DNA of 64,000 bases from Streptomyces tateyamensis (GCF_003205575.1 NZ_PYBW01000011.1:73012-137011), one strand, 5' to 3'; shown: positions 42,662 to 53,241, counted from the first letter of the stretch. Made by a program: numbers and translations. Notes: generated by a model from the sequence alone, not told the origin.

Positions 42662-43414
42662 TCAGCCCAGCGCGGCGAGCAGGTGGAGCTGGGTGGCCAC
42701 CGCGTGGAAGGCGGGCTGGGCGGCGACCGCCTCCTCCAGCTTGAGCAGCGCCTCCATGGCGCCCGGCTCGGTGTCCACCAGGACTCCGGGCACCAGGTCG
42801 GCGAAGACCCGCACGCCGTGCACCGAGGCCACGGTCAGGCCCGCCGCGGCGGCCAGCGCGTGCAGCTCCGCACCGGTGAACCGGCGCGGCATCGGGTCGC
42901 CGGTGCCCCAGCGGCCGTCCGGGGCGTCCAGCACGGTGCGGGCCTCCTCGAAGTGGCCGGCCAGCGCGCGGGCCAGCACCGCGCCCGTGCGGTTGGCGGC
43001 CAGCAGCGAGACCAGGCCGCCCTTGTGCAGGGTGGCGGTCAGGTGGCTCAGCGCCTCGGCCGGGTCGTCCACCACCTCCAGCACGCCGTGGCACAGCACC
43101 GCGTCGACCGAGGCGGGGGCGACCACCTCGGGCAGCGTCTGGGTGTCGCCCTGGACGGCGCGGACCAGCTCGGTCACCCCGGCCTCGGCGGCCCGCCGCT
43201 CGAGCGCGAACAGCGCGTCCGGGCTGGGGTCGACCACGGTCACCCGGTGGCCGAGCCGGGCCACCGGCACCGCGAAGTTGCCGGTGCCGCCACCGGTGTC
43301 GAGCACGTCCAGCACCGGCTGGTCCAGCTCGGCGGACCGGCGCTCCAGGGCAGCTCGGACCACCTCCCAGACGACGGCGGTACGCAGGGCGCTGCGGGGA
43401 CGCGTCGGGTACAA
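42662..43414 (-). CDS. Class I SAM-dependent methyltransferase
   Basis: The 250-aa enzyme has motif I VLDTGGGTGNFAVPVARLGHRVTVVDPSPDAL, then VDAVLCHGVLEVVDDPAEALSHLTATLHKGGLVSLLAAN, a typical small-molecule or tRNA-modifying (CmoA/CmoM-like) methyltransferase fold. The substrate is unknown. The start is probably TTG 43414, with AGGAG about 8 nt upstream. It lies 28 bp downstream of the HEPN-like gene in the same direction. Confidence 0.88.
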   Translation of the reverse strand: MYPTRPRSALRTAVVWEVVRAALERRSAELDQPVLDVLDTGGGTGNFAVPVARLGHRVTVVDPSPDALFALERRAAEAGVTELVRAVQGDTQTLPEVVAPASVDAVLCHGVLEVVDDPAEALSHLTATLHKGGLVSLLAANRTGAVLARALAGHFEEARTVLDAPDGRWGTGDPMPRRFTGAELHALAAAAGLTVASVHGVRVFADLVPGVLVDTEPGAMEALLKLEEAVAAQPAFHAVATQLHLLAALG

Positions 43415-43442
43415 GGCGGGGCTCCTCGGGCGGATCGGGCAG

Positions 43443-43955
43443 CTACGAGCCCACCCTATTGCCTCCGTCCGGCCCCAGTTGGAGCAGCCGCTCCACCAGT
43501 CGCAGGAACAGGGCGGTGTTGCGGATCAGGTCGTCCGCGTCCCGGGCCGAGGCGGCGCCGCGCACGCCGGCCTCGGCGGCCGCCCGCTTGCGCGCGCCGG
43601 CCGCGAAGTAGACGGCCCACTCGCCCAGTTCGGGCGCGACCTCGGGCAGCACCTCCCAGGCGCTGCGGATCGCCTTGCGGCGGCGCGGGTTCTTCTCCGG
43701 GCGGCCGCGCACCGCGAGGACGGCAGCCGTGCAGCGCAGCGCGGCCAGGTGCGCGGTCGAGTACCGCTCCAACGGGTCCTCGGCCGCGTCGGCGGCGAGC
43801 AGCGTGCGGTGCGCCTGGGTCAGCAGGTCGCGGGCGGCCGGCGGTGCTCCGGCGCGCAGCAGCACCGGGTGCACGTCGACCGAGCGGAGCGGGATCGGCT
43901 GTTGCGGGACCGGGTGCTCGGGCAGGTGCTGGTCTGGGAGGTCGGTGACGGTCAC
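43443..43955 (-). CDS. SAV_6107-family HEPN domain protein
   Basis: The 170-aa all-helical protein matches the streptomycete SAV_6107 family: LLTQAHRTLLAADAAEDPLERYSTAHLAALRCTAAVLAVRG, then RRKAIRSAWEVLPEVAPELGEWAVYFAAGARKRAAAEAG. HEPN domains include toxin RNases, but the RX4-6H catalytic motif is not clearly present, so no RNase function is claimed. GTG 43955 follows GGGGGAG by 8 nt; a longer TTG start at 44039 has no such support. Confidence 0.85.
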   Translation of the reverse strand: MTVTDLPDQHLPEHPVPQQPIPLRSVDVHPVLLRAGAPPAARDLLTQAHRTLLAADAAEDPLERYSTAHLAALRCTAAVLAVRGRPEKNPRRRKAIRSAWEVLPEVAPELGEWAVYFAAGARKRAAAEAGVRGAASARDADDLIRNTALFLRLVERLLQLGPDGGNRVGS

Positions 43956-44072
43956 GGTCGGTACTCCCCCAAAGTGCTCGGCGGTCGACTGGCGGGCCCC
44001 TCTGCCCACCTCCCCCATGCTCGCGCCGGGCACTGACAATTCCCGGGCCCCGGCCGATTAGGATCGACGCCC

Positions 44073-45461
44073 ATGGCACGGATCGTCATCATCGGAGCAG
44101 GCATCAGCGGGCTGGCCGCGGCGGCGCGACTGGCCACCCTGGGACACCGGGTGACGGTCTGCGAGGCGGGCGACACCTTCGGCGGCATGCTCGGGCAGCT
44201 GCGCCGGGACGGCTTCGCCTTCGACACCGGGCCGACCCTGCTCACCCTGCCCGCGGTCTACCGGGACCTGGCGCTGAAGACCGGTCGCGAGCCGCTGGAG
44301 CAGTTGGTCGAGCTGACCCCGGTGGACCCGGAGAGCCGCCACCTGCTCCCCGGCGGCACCGTGCTCACGCTGCCCAACGCCTCCCGCGGCGGAGTGGCCC
44401 AGGCGCTGGACGCGGCGCTCGGTGCCGGGGCCGGCGAGCGCTGGGGCGCGGTGGTCAACCGCGGCCGCGCGGTCTGGGAGGCCACCCGGCGCCCGCTGCT
44501 GGAGGAGCCGCTGCCCGCCGACCCCCGTGCGCTGGCCACCGATCCCTACCCCGCCGCCCCCCGCCGCGGCCTGGCCCGCCTGCTCGGGCCCGGCGCCCCG
44601 ACCCTGGACCAGGTGGCCGCCCGCGAGCTGGGCGGCGACCCGGCGCTGACCGCACTGCTCACCGAGTACGCGCTGCGCTTCGGCTTCGACCCGCGCACCA
44701 CCCCGGCGGGGGCCACGGTGCTGCCGTACATGGAGCAGAGCTTCGGGGTCTGGTCGGTCGGCGGCGGACTGCGGGCGCTGGCCGAGGCGTTCTACCGGCG
44801 CTGCGAGCAGCGCGGGGTCGAGTTCCGGTTCGGCACCCCGGCCGAGCGGGCGCCGCGGGGCGAGGTGCTGCTGGCCCCCGGCCCGGGCGAGCCGACCGCG
44901 CCCGGGCGGTTCGGCGTGCTGCTGGCGCTGCGCGGCGCCCGGCCGGCCGACGCGGTGCAGCGGACCGTGCTGCACGCGGACGACCGGACGGCTGAGCTGG
45001 CCGCGCTGTTCGACGCCGTGCCCCGGCCCTACCCGCGCCCGACCGTGCAGGTGCTGCGGCCCGACGACCCGTCACTTCGCCCGGACGGGCAGCACGAGGC
45101 GGTGACCCTGACCGTCACGGTGCCCTCCCAGGCCCGGTTCGACTGGACCGCCCCCGGGGTCGCCGAGGCCTACGCCGACCAGTTGCTCGCCTGGACCGAC
45201 TCGGCCGGCCTGGGCCTGCGCGAACGGGTGCTGTGGCGGGTGGTGCGCACCCCGGCCGACACCGAGCGCGAGACCCGCTCGCCGGGCGGCGCGGTGCCCC
45301 GCCCCGCGCTGGCCGGGGCGGGCGGCACGCTGCTGCGGCCGGCCAACGCCACCGGCACCCCGGGCCACTACCTGCTCGGCGGCGGCGCCCACCCGGGCGG
45401 CGGGCTGGCCCGGGCCGGCATGTCGGCCTGCGTGGTGGCGGGGCTGGTCGGACCCGCCTGA
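44073..45461 (+). CDS. FAD-dependent oxidoreductase, phytoene-desaturase-like
   Basis: The 462-aa flavoprotein opens with the dinucleotide-binding RIVIIGAGISGLAAAARLATLGHRVTVCEAGDTFGG, followed by FDTGPTLLTLP, as in CrtI/CrtN and related amine oxidases. The C-terminus HYLLGGGAHPGGGLARAGMSACVVAGLV is the second FAD motif. A polyprenyl diphosphate synthase lies 2 kb away but a full carotenoid set does not, so the substrate is open. ATG 44073 has TAGGAT 8 nt upstream (leaderless). Confidence 0.87.
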   Translation: MARIVIIGAGISGLAAAARLATLGHRVTVCEAGDTFGGMLGQLRRDGFAFDTGPTLLTLPAVYRDLALKTGREPLEQLVELTPVDPESRHLLPGGTVLTLPNASRGGVAQALDAALGAGAGERWGAVVNRGRAVWEATRRPLLEEPLPADPRALATDPYPAAPRRGLARLLGPGAPTLDQVAARELGGDPALTALLTEYALRFGFDPRTTPAGATVLPYMEQSFGVWSVGGGLRALAEAFYRRCEQRGVEFRFGTPAERAPRGEVLLAPGPGEPTAPGRFGVLLALRGARPADAVQRTVLHADDRTAELAALFDAVPRPYPRPTVQVLRPDDPSLRPDGQHEAVTLTVTVPSQARFDWTAPGVAEAYADQLLAWTDSAGLGLRERVLWRVVRTPADTERETRSPGGAVPRPALAGAGGTLLRPANATGTPGHYLLGGGAHPGGGLARAGMSACVVAGLVGPA

Positions 45462-45483
45462 GTCCTCGTCGGCGGACGGGGCG

Positions 45484-46230
45484 TCAGCTGTGCCAGCCCT
45501 GCCAGTGCTGCTCCGGCTGCGGCTGGGCCTGCTGCTCGGGCTGCTGCTGCTCCGGGTAGTACGGGTAGGCCTGCTGCTGCGGGATCCCGTACTCGGGCTG
45601 GTACTGGGCGGGGTCGTAGGACTGCTGCTGCCACTGCGGCTCGTACGGCACGTACTGCTGCTGCTGCTGCTGCTGCTCGTAGTACCCGTACTGCTGGTAC
45701 TCGTACTGCTGCTGCTCGGTGTAGGGGTAGCCGGCCTGGACCGGCTGCGGCAGCTGGGCGACCGGCTCCTGGTAGGCCTCGACGGTCTCGTAGATCCCGT
45801 ACTCGACCGGTTCCTCGGCCGGCTCGGCGACCGGGGCCACCGGCGCCGGCTCCACCGGTCCGACCTCGCCGACCCGGTCCTGCTCCTGCTGGACCGCGGG
45901 CGCGGGGGCACCGCTGGTGGCCGCCGCGAGCAGTGGGACGCCGGCCAGCGGGCCCGGCAGCGTGCCGTCCGGACGGCGCAGCGACCAGCCGGCCCGGTAC
46001 CCGCGCTTGACGGCGAGGGTGACCAGCAGCTGCCCGGCGGCGAAGGCCGCCGCGCCCGCCCCGATCACCAGCACGGAGGGCACCGCCATCCCGGCCACCA
46101 CGGCCAGGAAGCCGCCCAGCGCGAGGGCCCGCCAGCGCAGCGGGGCGCGGTTCTGCAGCAGCAGCTCGGCGATCAGCCAGAGCGCCACCACGGCGAGGGC
46201 CGCGTACAAGGCCAGCATCCCGATGCCCAT
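45484..46230 (-). CDS. Membrane protein with Gln/Tyr/Pro-rich tail
   Basis: The 248-aa protein has three hydrophobic segments in the first 85 residues (LALYAALAVVALWLIAELLLQ, LALGGFLAVVAGMAVPSVLVI, GAAAFAAGQLLVTLAV) and a KRGYRAGWSLRRPDG basic turn. About 130 residues then consist mostly of Gln, Tyr, Pro and Glu, including eight Gln in a row. A homologue with such a tail is usual at this locus in streptomycetes (recalled). No function is known. ATG 46230 has GGAGG about 6 nt upstream. Confidence 0.85.
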   Translation of the reverse strand: MGIGMLALYAALAVVALWLIAELLLQNRAPLRWRALALGGFLAVVAGMAVPSVLVIGAGAAAFAAGQLLVTLAVKRGYRAGWSLRRPDGTLPGPLAGVPLLAAATSGAPAPAVQQEQDRVGEVGPVEPAPVAPVAEPAEEPVEYGIYETVEAYQEPVAQLPQPVQAGYPYTEQQQYEYQQYGYYEQQQQQQQYVPYEPQWQQQSYDPAQYQPEYGIPQQQAYPYYPEQQQPEQQAQPQPEQHWQGWHS

Positions 46231-46340
46231 CTGCGTCCTCCACCACAGCCCGGCCGCGCAGCGCAGCGCGTGCCGCGACTGTACCGGGTTACCGCTCGGC
46301 GCCCCACCTGCCTGACGCGGCACCCGCCCGCCACGACGGG

Positions 46341-47255
46341 TCAGCCCCGGTGCAGGCCGAGGTTCTGGTAGATCTGCAGCGTGGCGGTGGAGCCGTTCAG
46401 CGTGATGAAGTGCAGGCCCGGCGCGCCCTCCGCGAGCAGCCGCTCGGACATGCTGGTGGCGTGCTCCATGCCGATCTCGCGCAGCGCCTGCGGGTCGTCC
46501 ACCACCGCGCGCAGCCGCCGCTCCAGGTCGGCCGGGAACGGGGCGCCGCTCAGCTGCGGGAACCGGACCAGCTGCTTGGCGTTGGTCACCGGCATGATCT
46601 CCGGGATGATCGGCACCTCGCAGCCCGCCGCCTCGACCCGGTCGCGCAGCCGCAGGTAGTCCTCCACCTCGAAGAACATCTGGGTGATCGCGTAGTCGGC
46701 GCCGGCCCGGATCTTGGCCACGAAGTGCCGGATGTCCTGGTCCCAGTCGGTGGAGCGCGGGTGCATGTTCGGCGAGGCCGCCACGCCCACGCAGAAGTCG
46801 CCGATCCCCTTGATCAGCTCGACCAGCTGGTAGGCGTAGGTGACGCCCTGCGGGTGGGTGACCCACTCGCCCAGCGGGTCGCCGGGCGGGTCGCCGCGGA
46901 CCGCGAGGACGTTGCGCACCCCCTGGTCGGCGTACTGGCCGATGATGTTGCGCAGCTCGGCCACGGAGTGGTCCACCGCCGTCAGGTGGGCCACCGGGGT
47001 CAGCGTGGTCTCGGCGGCGATCCGGCCCACCATGTTGACCGTGCGGCCGCGGGTCGAGCCGCCGGCGCCGTAGGTCATGCAGACGAAGTTGGGGTTGAGC
47101 CCCTCCAGGCGCCGGATCGCGTCCCACAGCTTGTGCTCGGCGGCCTCGGTGCGCGGGGGCATGAACTCGAAGGAGTAGGAGCGCTTCCCGGCCGCCAGGA
47201 GTTCGCGGACCGTCTGGGCGCGGTCTGGTCTGGTGGAGGGGACGCCGAGTGCCAT
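46341..47255 (-). CDS. metF: Methylenetetrahydrofolate reductase
   Basis: The 304-aa FAD enzyme reduces 5,10-methylene-THF to 5-methyl-THF for methionine synthesis. Motifs are [15 protein letters not shown] with the catalytic Glu, [45 protein letters not shown] and [22 protein letters not shown]. It is divergent from the polyprenyl synthase across 146-164 bp. Confidence 0.97.
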   Translation of the reverse strand: MALGVPSTRPDRAQTVRELLAAGKRSYSFEFMPPRTEAAEHKLWDAIRRLEGLNPNFVCMTYGAGGSTRGRTVNMVGRIAAETTLTPVAHLTAVDHSVAELRNIIGQYADQGVRNVLAVRGDPPGDPLGEWVTHPQGVTYAYQLVELIKGIGDFCVGVAASPNMHPRSTDWDQDIRHFVAKIRAGADYAITQMFFEVEDYLRLRDRVEAAGCEVPIIPEIMPVTNAKQLVRFPQLSGAPFPADLERRLRAVVDDPQALREIGMEHATSMSERLLAEGAPGLHFITLNGSTATLQIYQNLGLHRG

Positions 47256-47419
47256 GTCGGCAGGTTATCCGCCGCTGCGGTGGCGCGGACAAACTCTGCC
47301 CACCCAGTGAGACGGGACTGTCCAGCGCCGTGCGGTACTGAGACGGCGGCCGTCGTCACGGCCCGGCCGCCGCCGTGCGGTTAGTCTGATCACCGTTCCC
47401 TGTGACCACGGAGTGCCCA

Positions 47420-48526
47420 GTGACCTCGCCCAGCCCCGCGCCCGCCCTCCCGCTCGACGTGGAGGCGGTCCGCACCCGGGTCGACGCCGCGCTCGCCCGC
47501 TTCATGGCCGGCCAGCACGCCCTGCTCGCCACCATCTCGCCGGACCTGGTGGCCGCCGCCGACGCGCTGCGCGAGTTCCTGCTGGACGGCGGCAAGCGGC
47601 TGCGCCCGGCCTTCTGCTACTGGGGCTGGCGCGGGGCCGGCGGCGCGGCGGACAGCACCGGCATCGTGGACGCGGCCGCCGCCCTGGAGTTGCTGCAGGC
47701 CAGCGCCCTGGTGCACGACGACCTGATGGACCGCAGCGACACCCGGCGCGGCCTGCCCTCGGTGCACCGCCGGTTCGAGGCCCTGCACCGCGACAGCGGC
47801 TGGCGCGGCGACCGCGAGCAGTACGGGGCCGCGGCCGCGCTGCTGCTCGGCGACCTGCTGCTGATCTGGTGCGACGAGCTGTTCGTGCGCTGCGGGGTGG
47901 CGCCGGCCGCGGTGCTGGCCGCCAAGCCGGTCTTCGACCTGATGCGCACCGAGGTGATGGCCGGGCAGTACCTGGACGTGCTGGAGCCGGTCGCCGGGGA
48001 CTCCACCGACGCGCGGGCGCTGGAGCGGGCGCAGACCGTGCTGCACTACAAGTCGGCCAAGTACACCATCGAGCGCCCGCTCCAGGTGGGCGCCCGGCTG
48101 GCCGGGGCGAGCGAGGAACTGGTCGCCGCCTACGGGGAGTTCGGGCTGCCGCTGGGCGAGGCCTTCCAGCTGCGGGACGACCTGCTCGGGGTGTTCGGCG
48201 ACCCGGCGGTCACCGGCAAGCCGGCCGGCGACGACCTGCGCGAGGGCAAGCGCACCCTGCTGGTGGCCCTCGCGCTGCGCGGCCTCGACCCGGCCTCGGC
48301 GGCGCTGCTGGACCGTCGGCTCGGCGCGCCCGGGCTGACCGCCGAGGAGATCACCGAGCTGAGCGACCTGGTGGCCAAGAGCGGTGCGCCCGAGCAGGTC
48401 GAGGAGCGGATCGAGCAGCTGATGGACCGTTCGCTGGCCGCGCTGGCCGCCGCCCCGCTGGCGGACGAGACGGCCCGGGCCACGCTGCTCGCGCTGGCCC
48501 GGGCCGCCACCGTGCGTCGTTACTGA
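47420..48526 (+). CDS. Polyprenyl diphosphate synthase (GGPP synthase-like)
   Basis: The 368-aa trans-prenyltransferase has the first Asp-rich motif in [16 protein letters not shown] and the second in [34 protein letters not shown] binds IPP. The actinobacterial IdsA/CrtE group makes C15-C20 diphosphates; the residue pattern before the first motif does not settle chain length. I prefer GTG 47420 (GGAG at 47410-47413); GTG 47402 is possible. TAGTCT at 47382-47387 is a probable -10. The 3' end overlaps thiE, on the other strand, by 7 bp. Confidence 0.93.
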   Translation: MTSPSPAPALPLDVEAVRTRVDAALARFMAGQHALLATISPDLVAAADALREFLLDGGKRLRPAFCYWGWRGAGGAADSTGIVDAAAALELLQASALVHDDLMDRSDTRRGLPSVHRRFEALHRDSGWRGDREQYGAAAALLLGDLLLIWCDELFVRCGVAPAAVLAAKPVFDLMRTEVMAGQYLDVLEPVAGDSTDARALERAQTVLHYKSAKYTIERPLQVGARLAGASEELVAAYGEFGLPLGEAFQLRDDLLGVFGDPAVTGKPAGDDLREGKRTLLVALALRGLDPASAALLDRRLGAPGLTAEEITELSDLVAKSGAPEQVEERIEQLMDRSLAALAAAPLADETARATLLALARAATVRRY

Positions 48527-49194
48527 GCCGCCTCGCGCAGCCGGCGGGCCAGCTCGGCCGCCGCCGCGCCCGGGTCCTCGGCCGCGGTGATCGCCCGGAC
48601 CACCACCACCCGGGTGGCACCCGCCGCCAGCACCTGGTCCAGGTTGCCCAGGTCGATGCCGCCGATCGCGAACCACGGCCGGTCGCTGTGCTGCCTGGCC
48701 GCGTACTCCACCAGGCCCAGACCCGGCGCGGGGCGGCCCGGCTTGGTCGGGGTGGGCCAGACCGGACCGGTGCAGAAGTAGTCCACGCCCGGCTCGACGA
48801 GCGCCGCGGCCACCTCCGACTCGGCGTGGCAGGACCGGCCGATCACCACGTCCTGGCCCAGCACCGCCCGGGCGGCCGGCACCGGCAGGTCGTCCTGGCC
48901 CAGGTGCAGCACCTGGGGGCGGGCGGCGTGCGCCACGTCCGCCCGGTCGTTGACCGCGAAGAGCTTGCCGTGCCGGGCCGCCGCGTCCGCGAACAGCTCC
49001 AGGTACTCGAGCTCCTGCCTGGCCTCCAGGTTCTTGTCCCGCAGCTGCACGACGTCCACGCCGCCGGCCAGCACCGCGTCCAGGAACTCCGGCAGGTCGC
49101 CCTGCTCGCGACGGGCGTCGGTGCACAGGTACAGCCTGGCCGCGGCCAGCTGGGCCCGGTACCCGGCGCCGGCGGTCGCCGGGCCGGCCGTCAC
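48520..49194 (-). CDS. thiE: Thiamine phosphate synthase
   Basis: The 224-aa TIM-barrel enzyme joins HMP-PP and the thiazole phosphate. Motifs are [86 protein letters not shown] and [10 protein letters not shown]. The GTG start overlaps the stop of the Rv2175c-like gene (GTGA), so it is cotranscribed with it and not with thiOSG. No TPP riboswitch is seen upstream on this strand. Confidence 0.96.
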   Translation of the reverse strand: MTAGPATAGAGYRAQLAAARLYLCTDARREQGDLPEFLDAVLAGGVDVVQLRDKNLEARQELEYLELFADAAARHGKLFAVNDRADVAHAARPQVLHLGQDDLPVPAARAVLGQDVVIGRSCHAESEVAAALVEPGVDYFCTGPVWPTPTKPGRPAPGLGLVEYAARQHSDRPWFAIGGIDLGNLDQVLAAGATRVVVVRAITAAEDPGAAAAELARRLREAAQ

Positions 49195-49559
49195 AGCGAC
49201 ATCGCCTGGGCGCGCCGCTTCACCTCGGTGCCGCGGTTCTCCCGCAGCGCCTGGATCGGGCTGCCCGGCAGCGAGGGGTCCTCGGTGAAGAGCCACTCGA
49301 GGATCTCCTCGTCGGTGAACCGGCCGTCCCGCAGCACGGTCAGGGTGCCGGCCAGGTGCTTGACCAGGCCGTCGTCCTCGATGAACGCGGCCGGCACTTG
49401 GAGCGCGTTGTTGGGGCCGCGGCGAACCGCGATCAGCTTGTGGTCCTTGACCATCTGGCGGACCTCGGTGACCTGCACCCCCCAGCGCTCGGAGATGTCG
49501 GGCAGGTAGGTCCAGTCCTTGACCAGGCCTTCGATGGTGGATTCCGTCTCACTACTCAC
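49191..49559 (-). CDS. Rv2175c-family DNA-binding protein
   Basis: The 122-aa winged-helix protein ([65 protein letters not shown]) resembles M. tuberculosis Rv2175c, a DNA-binding protein phosphorylated by the kinase PknL (known there). A PASTA kinase gene lies 3.7 kb away here, as pknL is near Rv2175c in mycobacteria. GTG 49559 is the likely start. It is 19 nt after the flavoprotein gene and overlaps thiE. Confidence 0.9.
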   Translation of the reverse strand: MSSETESTIEGLVKDWTYLPDISERWGVQVTEVRQMVKDHKLIAVRRGPNNALQVPAAFIEDDGLVKHLAGTLTVLRDGRFTDEEILEWLFTEDPSLPGSPIQALRENRGTEVKRRAQAMSL

Positions 49560-49578
49560 GGGACCAGCCTGCCATCCT

Positions 49579-50805
49579 TCAGGGCCGCCGCGCACCAACC
49601 GCCGATTTCAGCGGCACCTCGGGGTCCGCGGCCAGCGCCGGGTCGAGCTGCCCGCCCTGGTCGATCAGGCGGCGGGCCTGGGCCAGGTCGCGCGGGCGGT
49701 CGACGGTGAGCAGCGCGGTGAGCACGCCCTCGCGCAGCCACAGCGCGGTCCAGCCGGCCTCCTCGGGGCAGCCGCGCCGGATCAGCTGGTCGCCCGCCCG
49801 GTGGCGGCCGGCGTACTGGACCATGCGGCCGAACTGCTCGGACCAGAAGTACGGGACCGGGTCGTACGGCCGGTCGGCCCCGAGCAGCGCCTGGGCCACC
49901 GCGCGGCCCGAGTGCAGCGCGTGGTCCCAGTGCTGGACGTTGATCCGCTCGCCGAACCGGGCCGAGGGGTAGGAGACGCAGTCGCCGGCCGCGTACACAC
50001 CCGGCAGCGAGGTGCGAAGGCGGTCGTCGGTCAGGATCGCTCCGGCGGCGTCCCGGGCGACCGGGCTGCCGGCCAGCCAGTCGGTGTCGGGGCGGGCGCC
50101 GATGCCGACCACCACCTGGTCGGCGGGCACCGCGGTGCCGTCGGCCAGCCGGACCGCGCCGGGCGCCACCTCGGCGACCCGGGCGCCGAGCAGCAGCCGC
50201 ACCCCGGCCTCGGCGTACCAGCGCTGCATCGGCGCGGTCAGCTCGGGCGGCAGTGCGCCGGCCAGCGGGGCCGCGGCCGCCTCCAGGACGGTCACCTCGC
50301 AGCCCAGCGCCCGGGCGGCGGTGGCGGTCTCGGCGCCGATCCAGCCGGCCCCGACGAGCACCAGTCGCTGACCGGGGGTCAGGAGCTGACGCAGTGCCAG
50401 GCTGTCGTCGAGGGTGCGCAGCAGCCGCCCCCGGCCGCCGCCCGCGGCTGCCCCTGCCCCTGCCCCGCCCGTGCCGGGCAGCGGCAGCGCGGTGGCGCCG
50501 GTGGCCAGCACCAGGTGGTCGTAGGGCAGCTCGCCGGCGTCGGTGGCCAGCACGCCGTCCCCCAGGCCGGTCGCGGTGCGGCCGAGCGCCAGGTCGACGC
50601 CCAGCTGCGCCCAGTCCAGCTCGAAGGCGGTCCGGTCCGCCTTGCCCAGCAGCACGTCCTTGGAGAGCGGCGGCCGGTCGTACGGCAGGTGCTGCTCCGC
50701 GCCGACCAGGGTCACCGACCCCGACCAGCCGCCCTCGCGCAGCGCCACCGCGCACTGCGCCCCGGCCATCCCCGCCCCGACGATCACCACCCGCTCATCA
50801 GCCAC
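49579..50805 (-). CDS. Ferredoxin-reductase-like FAD/NAD(P) oxidoreductase
   Basis: The 408-aa flavoprotein has FAD motif VVIVGAGMAGAQCAVALREGG, YDRPPLSKDVL, the NAD(P) motif LVLVGAGWIGAETATAARALGCEVTVLE and VYAAGDCVSYPS. A reductase C-terminal domain follows (VPYFWSEQFGRMVQYAG). This is the rubredoxin/ferredoxin reductase family used with P450 or dioxygenase partners; the redox partner is unknown. The start is uncertain: GTG 50805 fits family alignments from memory; ATG 50838 is possible. It heads the operon with the Rv2175c-like gene and thiE. Confidence 0.9.
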   Translation of the reverse strand: MADERVVIVGAGMAGAQCAVALREGGWSGSVTLVGAEQHLPYDRPPLSKDVLLGKADRTAFELDWAQLGVDLALGRTATGLGDGVLATDAGELPYDHLVLATGATALPLPGTGGAGAGAAAGGGRGRLLRTLDDSLALRQLLTPGQRLVLVGAGWIGAETATAARALGCEVTVLEAAAAPLAGALPPELTAPMQRWYAEAGVRLLLGARVAEVAPGAVRLADGTAVPADQVVVGIGARPDTDWLAGSPVARDAAGAILTDDRLRTSLPGVYAAGDCVSYPSARFGERINVQHWDHALHSGRAVAQALLGADRPYDPVPYFWSEQFGRMVQYAGRHRAGDQLIRRGCPEEAGWTALWLREGVLTALLTVDRPRDLAQARRLIDQGGQLDPALAADPEVPLKSAVGARRP

Positions 50806-50889
50806 CGGCCCACTGTAGCGGTGGGTGTCCCACCCCATGGGCGGTTGCTTCAAGCCGGTCCGGGACCGGAGTTAGGGTGGGGTCATCCT

Positions 50890-50978
50890 CACGGGAGCCC
50901 GGCGCACCGGGCTGAGAGGCAGGCTGCGACGGCCTGCGACCGTCCGAACCTGATCCGGGTCATTCCGGCGAAGGGAGA
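50890..50978 (+). promoter_or_regulatory. TPP riboswitch (THI element) of thiOSG
   Basis: The conserved blocks ACGGGAGCCC, GGGCTGAGAGG, CGAACCTGATCCGGG and CATTCCGGCGAAGGGAG appear in order. The closing AAGGGAG (50971-50977) is also the ribosome-binding site of thiO, so bound TPP should block translation initiation. Confidence 0.95.
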
Positions 50979-50987
50979 ACCGTTCTC

Positions 50988-52136
50988 TTGTCACGCTCCG
51001 ATGCGGACGTCCTGGTGGTGGGCGGCGGCCTGATCGGCCTCGCCGTCGCCTGGCGCAGCGCCGGTCGCGGCCTGCGGGTGGCCGTGGTCGACCCGGACCC
51101 GGGCCACGGCGCCGGCCAGGTGGCGGCCGGCATGCTCGCCCCCGTCACCGAGCTGCAGTACGGCGAGGAGCCGCTGCTCCGGCTGGGCCTGGCCTCCAAC
51201 GCCCGCTACGCCGGCTTCGCGGCCGAGCTGGAGGCCGCGAGCGGTCTGCCGACCGGCTACCGCGCCACCGGCACGCTGGCCGTCGCCCTGGACGCCGACG
51301 ACAAGGCCGAGCTGAGCGAGCTGCACGCCTTCCACCGGCGCCTGGGCCTGGACTCGACCTGGCTCACCGGCCGCGAGGCCCGCAGGCTCGAACCGATGCT
51401 GGCCCCGGGCATCCGCGGCGGCCTGCACGTGGCCGACGACCACCAGGTGGACGGCCGCCGGCTGCTGGCCGCCCTGCTGCGCGCCTGCGCGCACGCGGGC
51501 GTCACCGTGCACCGGGGCACCGCCGCCGAGCTGCTGGTCGAGCACGACCGCGCCACCGGCGTGCGGCTGAGCACCGGCGAGCTGCTGACGGCCGGTCGGA
51601 CCGTGCTCGCGGCCGGCTGCCACAGCCACCTGCTGCCCGGTCTGCCGGACGGGGTGCTGCCGCCGGTGCGCCCGGTCAAGGGCCAGATCCTGCGGCTGCG
51701 GATCCCGCCGGCCTACCGCCCGTTCCTGAGCCGCAACGTCCGCGCGGTGGTCCGCGGCAGCCACCTCTACCTGGTGCCGCGCGCGGACGGCGAGCTGGTG
51801 ATCGGCGCGACCAGCGAGGAGCAGGGCTACGACACCACGGTGACCGCCGGCGGCGTCTACGAGCTGCTGCGCGACGCGCACGAGCTGGTCCCCGGGATCA
51901 CCGAGCTGCCGCTGGTGGAGACCGGTGCCGGCCTGCGCCCGGGCTCGCCGGACAACGCCCCGCTGCTCGGCCCGACCGCGCTGCCCGGCCTGGTCGCCGC
52001 CACCGGCCACTACCGCAACGGCGTGCTGCTCACCCCGGTCACCGCCGACCTGCTCGCCGACTACCTGGCCACCGGCGCCGTCCCCGCCCTCGCCGCCCCC
52101 TTCTCCCCCAGCCGCTTCGTCCGGAGCCCCGCATGA
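50988..52136 (+). CDS. thiO: Glycine oxidase ThiO
   Basis: The 382-aa FAD enzyme oxidises glycine to the imine for thiazole synthesis. The N-terminal DVLVVGGGLIGLAVAWRSAGRGLRVAVVD binds FAD; HLYLVPRADGELVIGATSEEQGYD and ETGAGLRPGSPDNAPLLGPT are typical. The start is an unusual TTG at 50988, 10 nt after the AAGGGAG inside the riboswitch. It overlaps thiS by ATGA. Confidence 0.95.
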   Translation: MSRSDADVLVVGGGLIGLAVAWRSAGRGLRVAVVDPDPGHGAGQVAAGMLAPVTELQYGEEPLLRLGLASNARYAGFAAELEAASGLPTGYRATGTLAVALDADDKAELSELHAFHRRLGLDSTWLTGREARRLEPMLAPGIRGGLHVADDHQVDGRRLLAALLRACAHAGVTVHRGTAAELLVEHDRATGVRLSTGELLTAGRTVLAAGCHSHLLPGLPDGVLPPVRPVKGQILRLRIPPAYRPFLSRNVRAVVRGSHLYLVPRADGELVIGATSEEQGYDTTVTAGGVYELLRDAHELVPGITELPLVETGAGLRPGSPDNAPLLGPTALPGLVAATGHYRNGVLLTPVTADLLADYLATGAVPALAAPFSPSRFVRSPA

Positions 52137-52342
52137 ACCAGATCCCCCTGACCGTCAACGGCGAGCCGCGCGAGCTCGCCGGGCCCGCCACCCTGGCCGA
52201 GCTGGTCGCCGAGCTGACCGGCGCCCGCGCCGGGGTGGCCGCCGCGGTCAACGAGGCCGTGGTGCCGCGCGGCGCCTGGCCGACCACCCCGCTCGCGGCC
52301 GGCGACCGGGTGGAGATCCTCACCGCGGTCCAGGGGGGCTGA
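52133..52342 (+). CDS. thiS: Sulfur carrier protein ThiS
   Basis: The 69-aa ubiquitin-like protein ends in the functional Gly-Gly (TAVQGG), which is thiocarboxylated to deliver sulfur. The core LTVNGEPRELAGPATLAELVAEL and AVNEAVVPRGAW are family signatures. The adenylating partner ThiF/MoeZ is not in the window. Confidence 0.95.
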   Translation: MNQIPLTVNGEPRELAGPATLAELVAELTGARAGVAAAVNEAVVPRGAWPTTPLAAGDRVEILTAVQGG

Positions 52343-53143
<801 letters not shown>

Positions 53144-53241
53144 CGCCCCGTGGGACGGGCGGCGCGGCGGACCGGGACGGGGTACCGAACCAGGACGTAC
53201 GTGTCACCCAACCGTGCCCTGGCCGCCCCTACACTCCTACG

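Noticed and set aside
43443..43955. HEPN toxin RNase with a partner antitoxin
   Set aside because: No clear RX4-6H catalytic motif, and the neighbour is a methyltransferase rather than an MNT-type antitoxin.
50806..50889. Second TPP riboswitch for the thiE operon on the minus strand
   Set aside because: The conserved THI blocks read only on the plus strand toward thiO.
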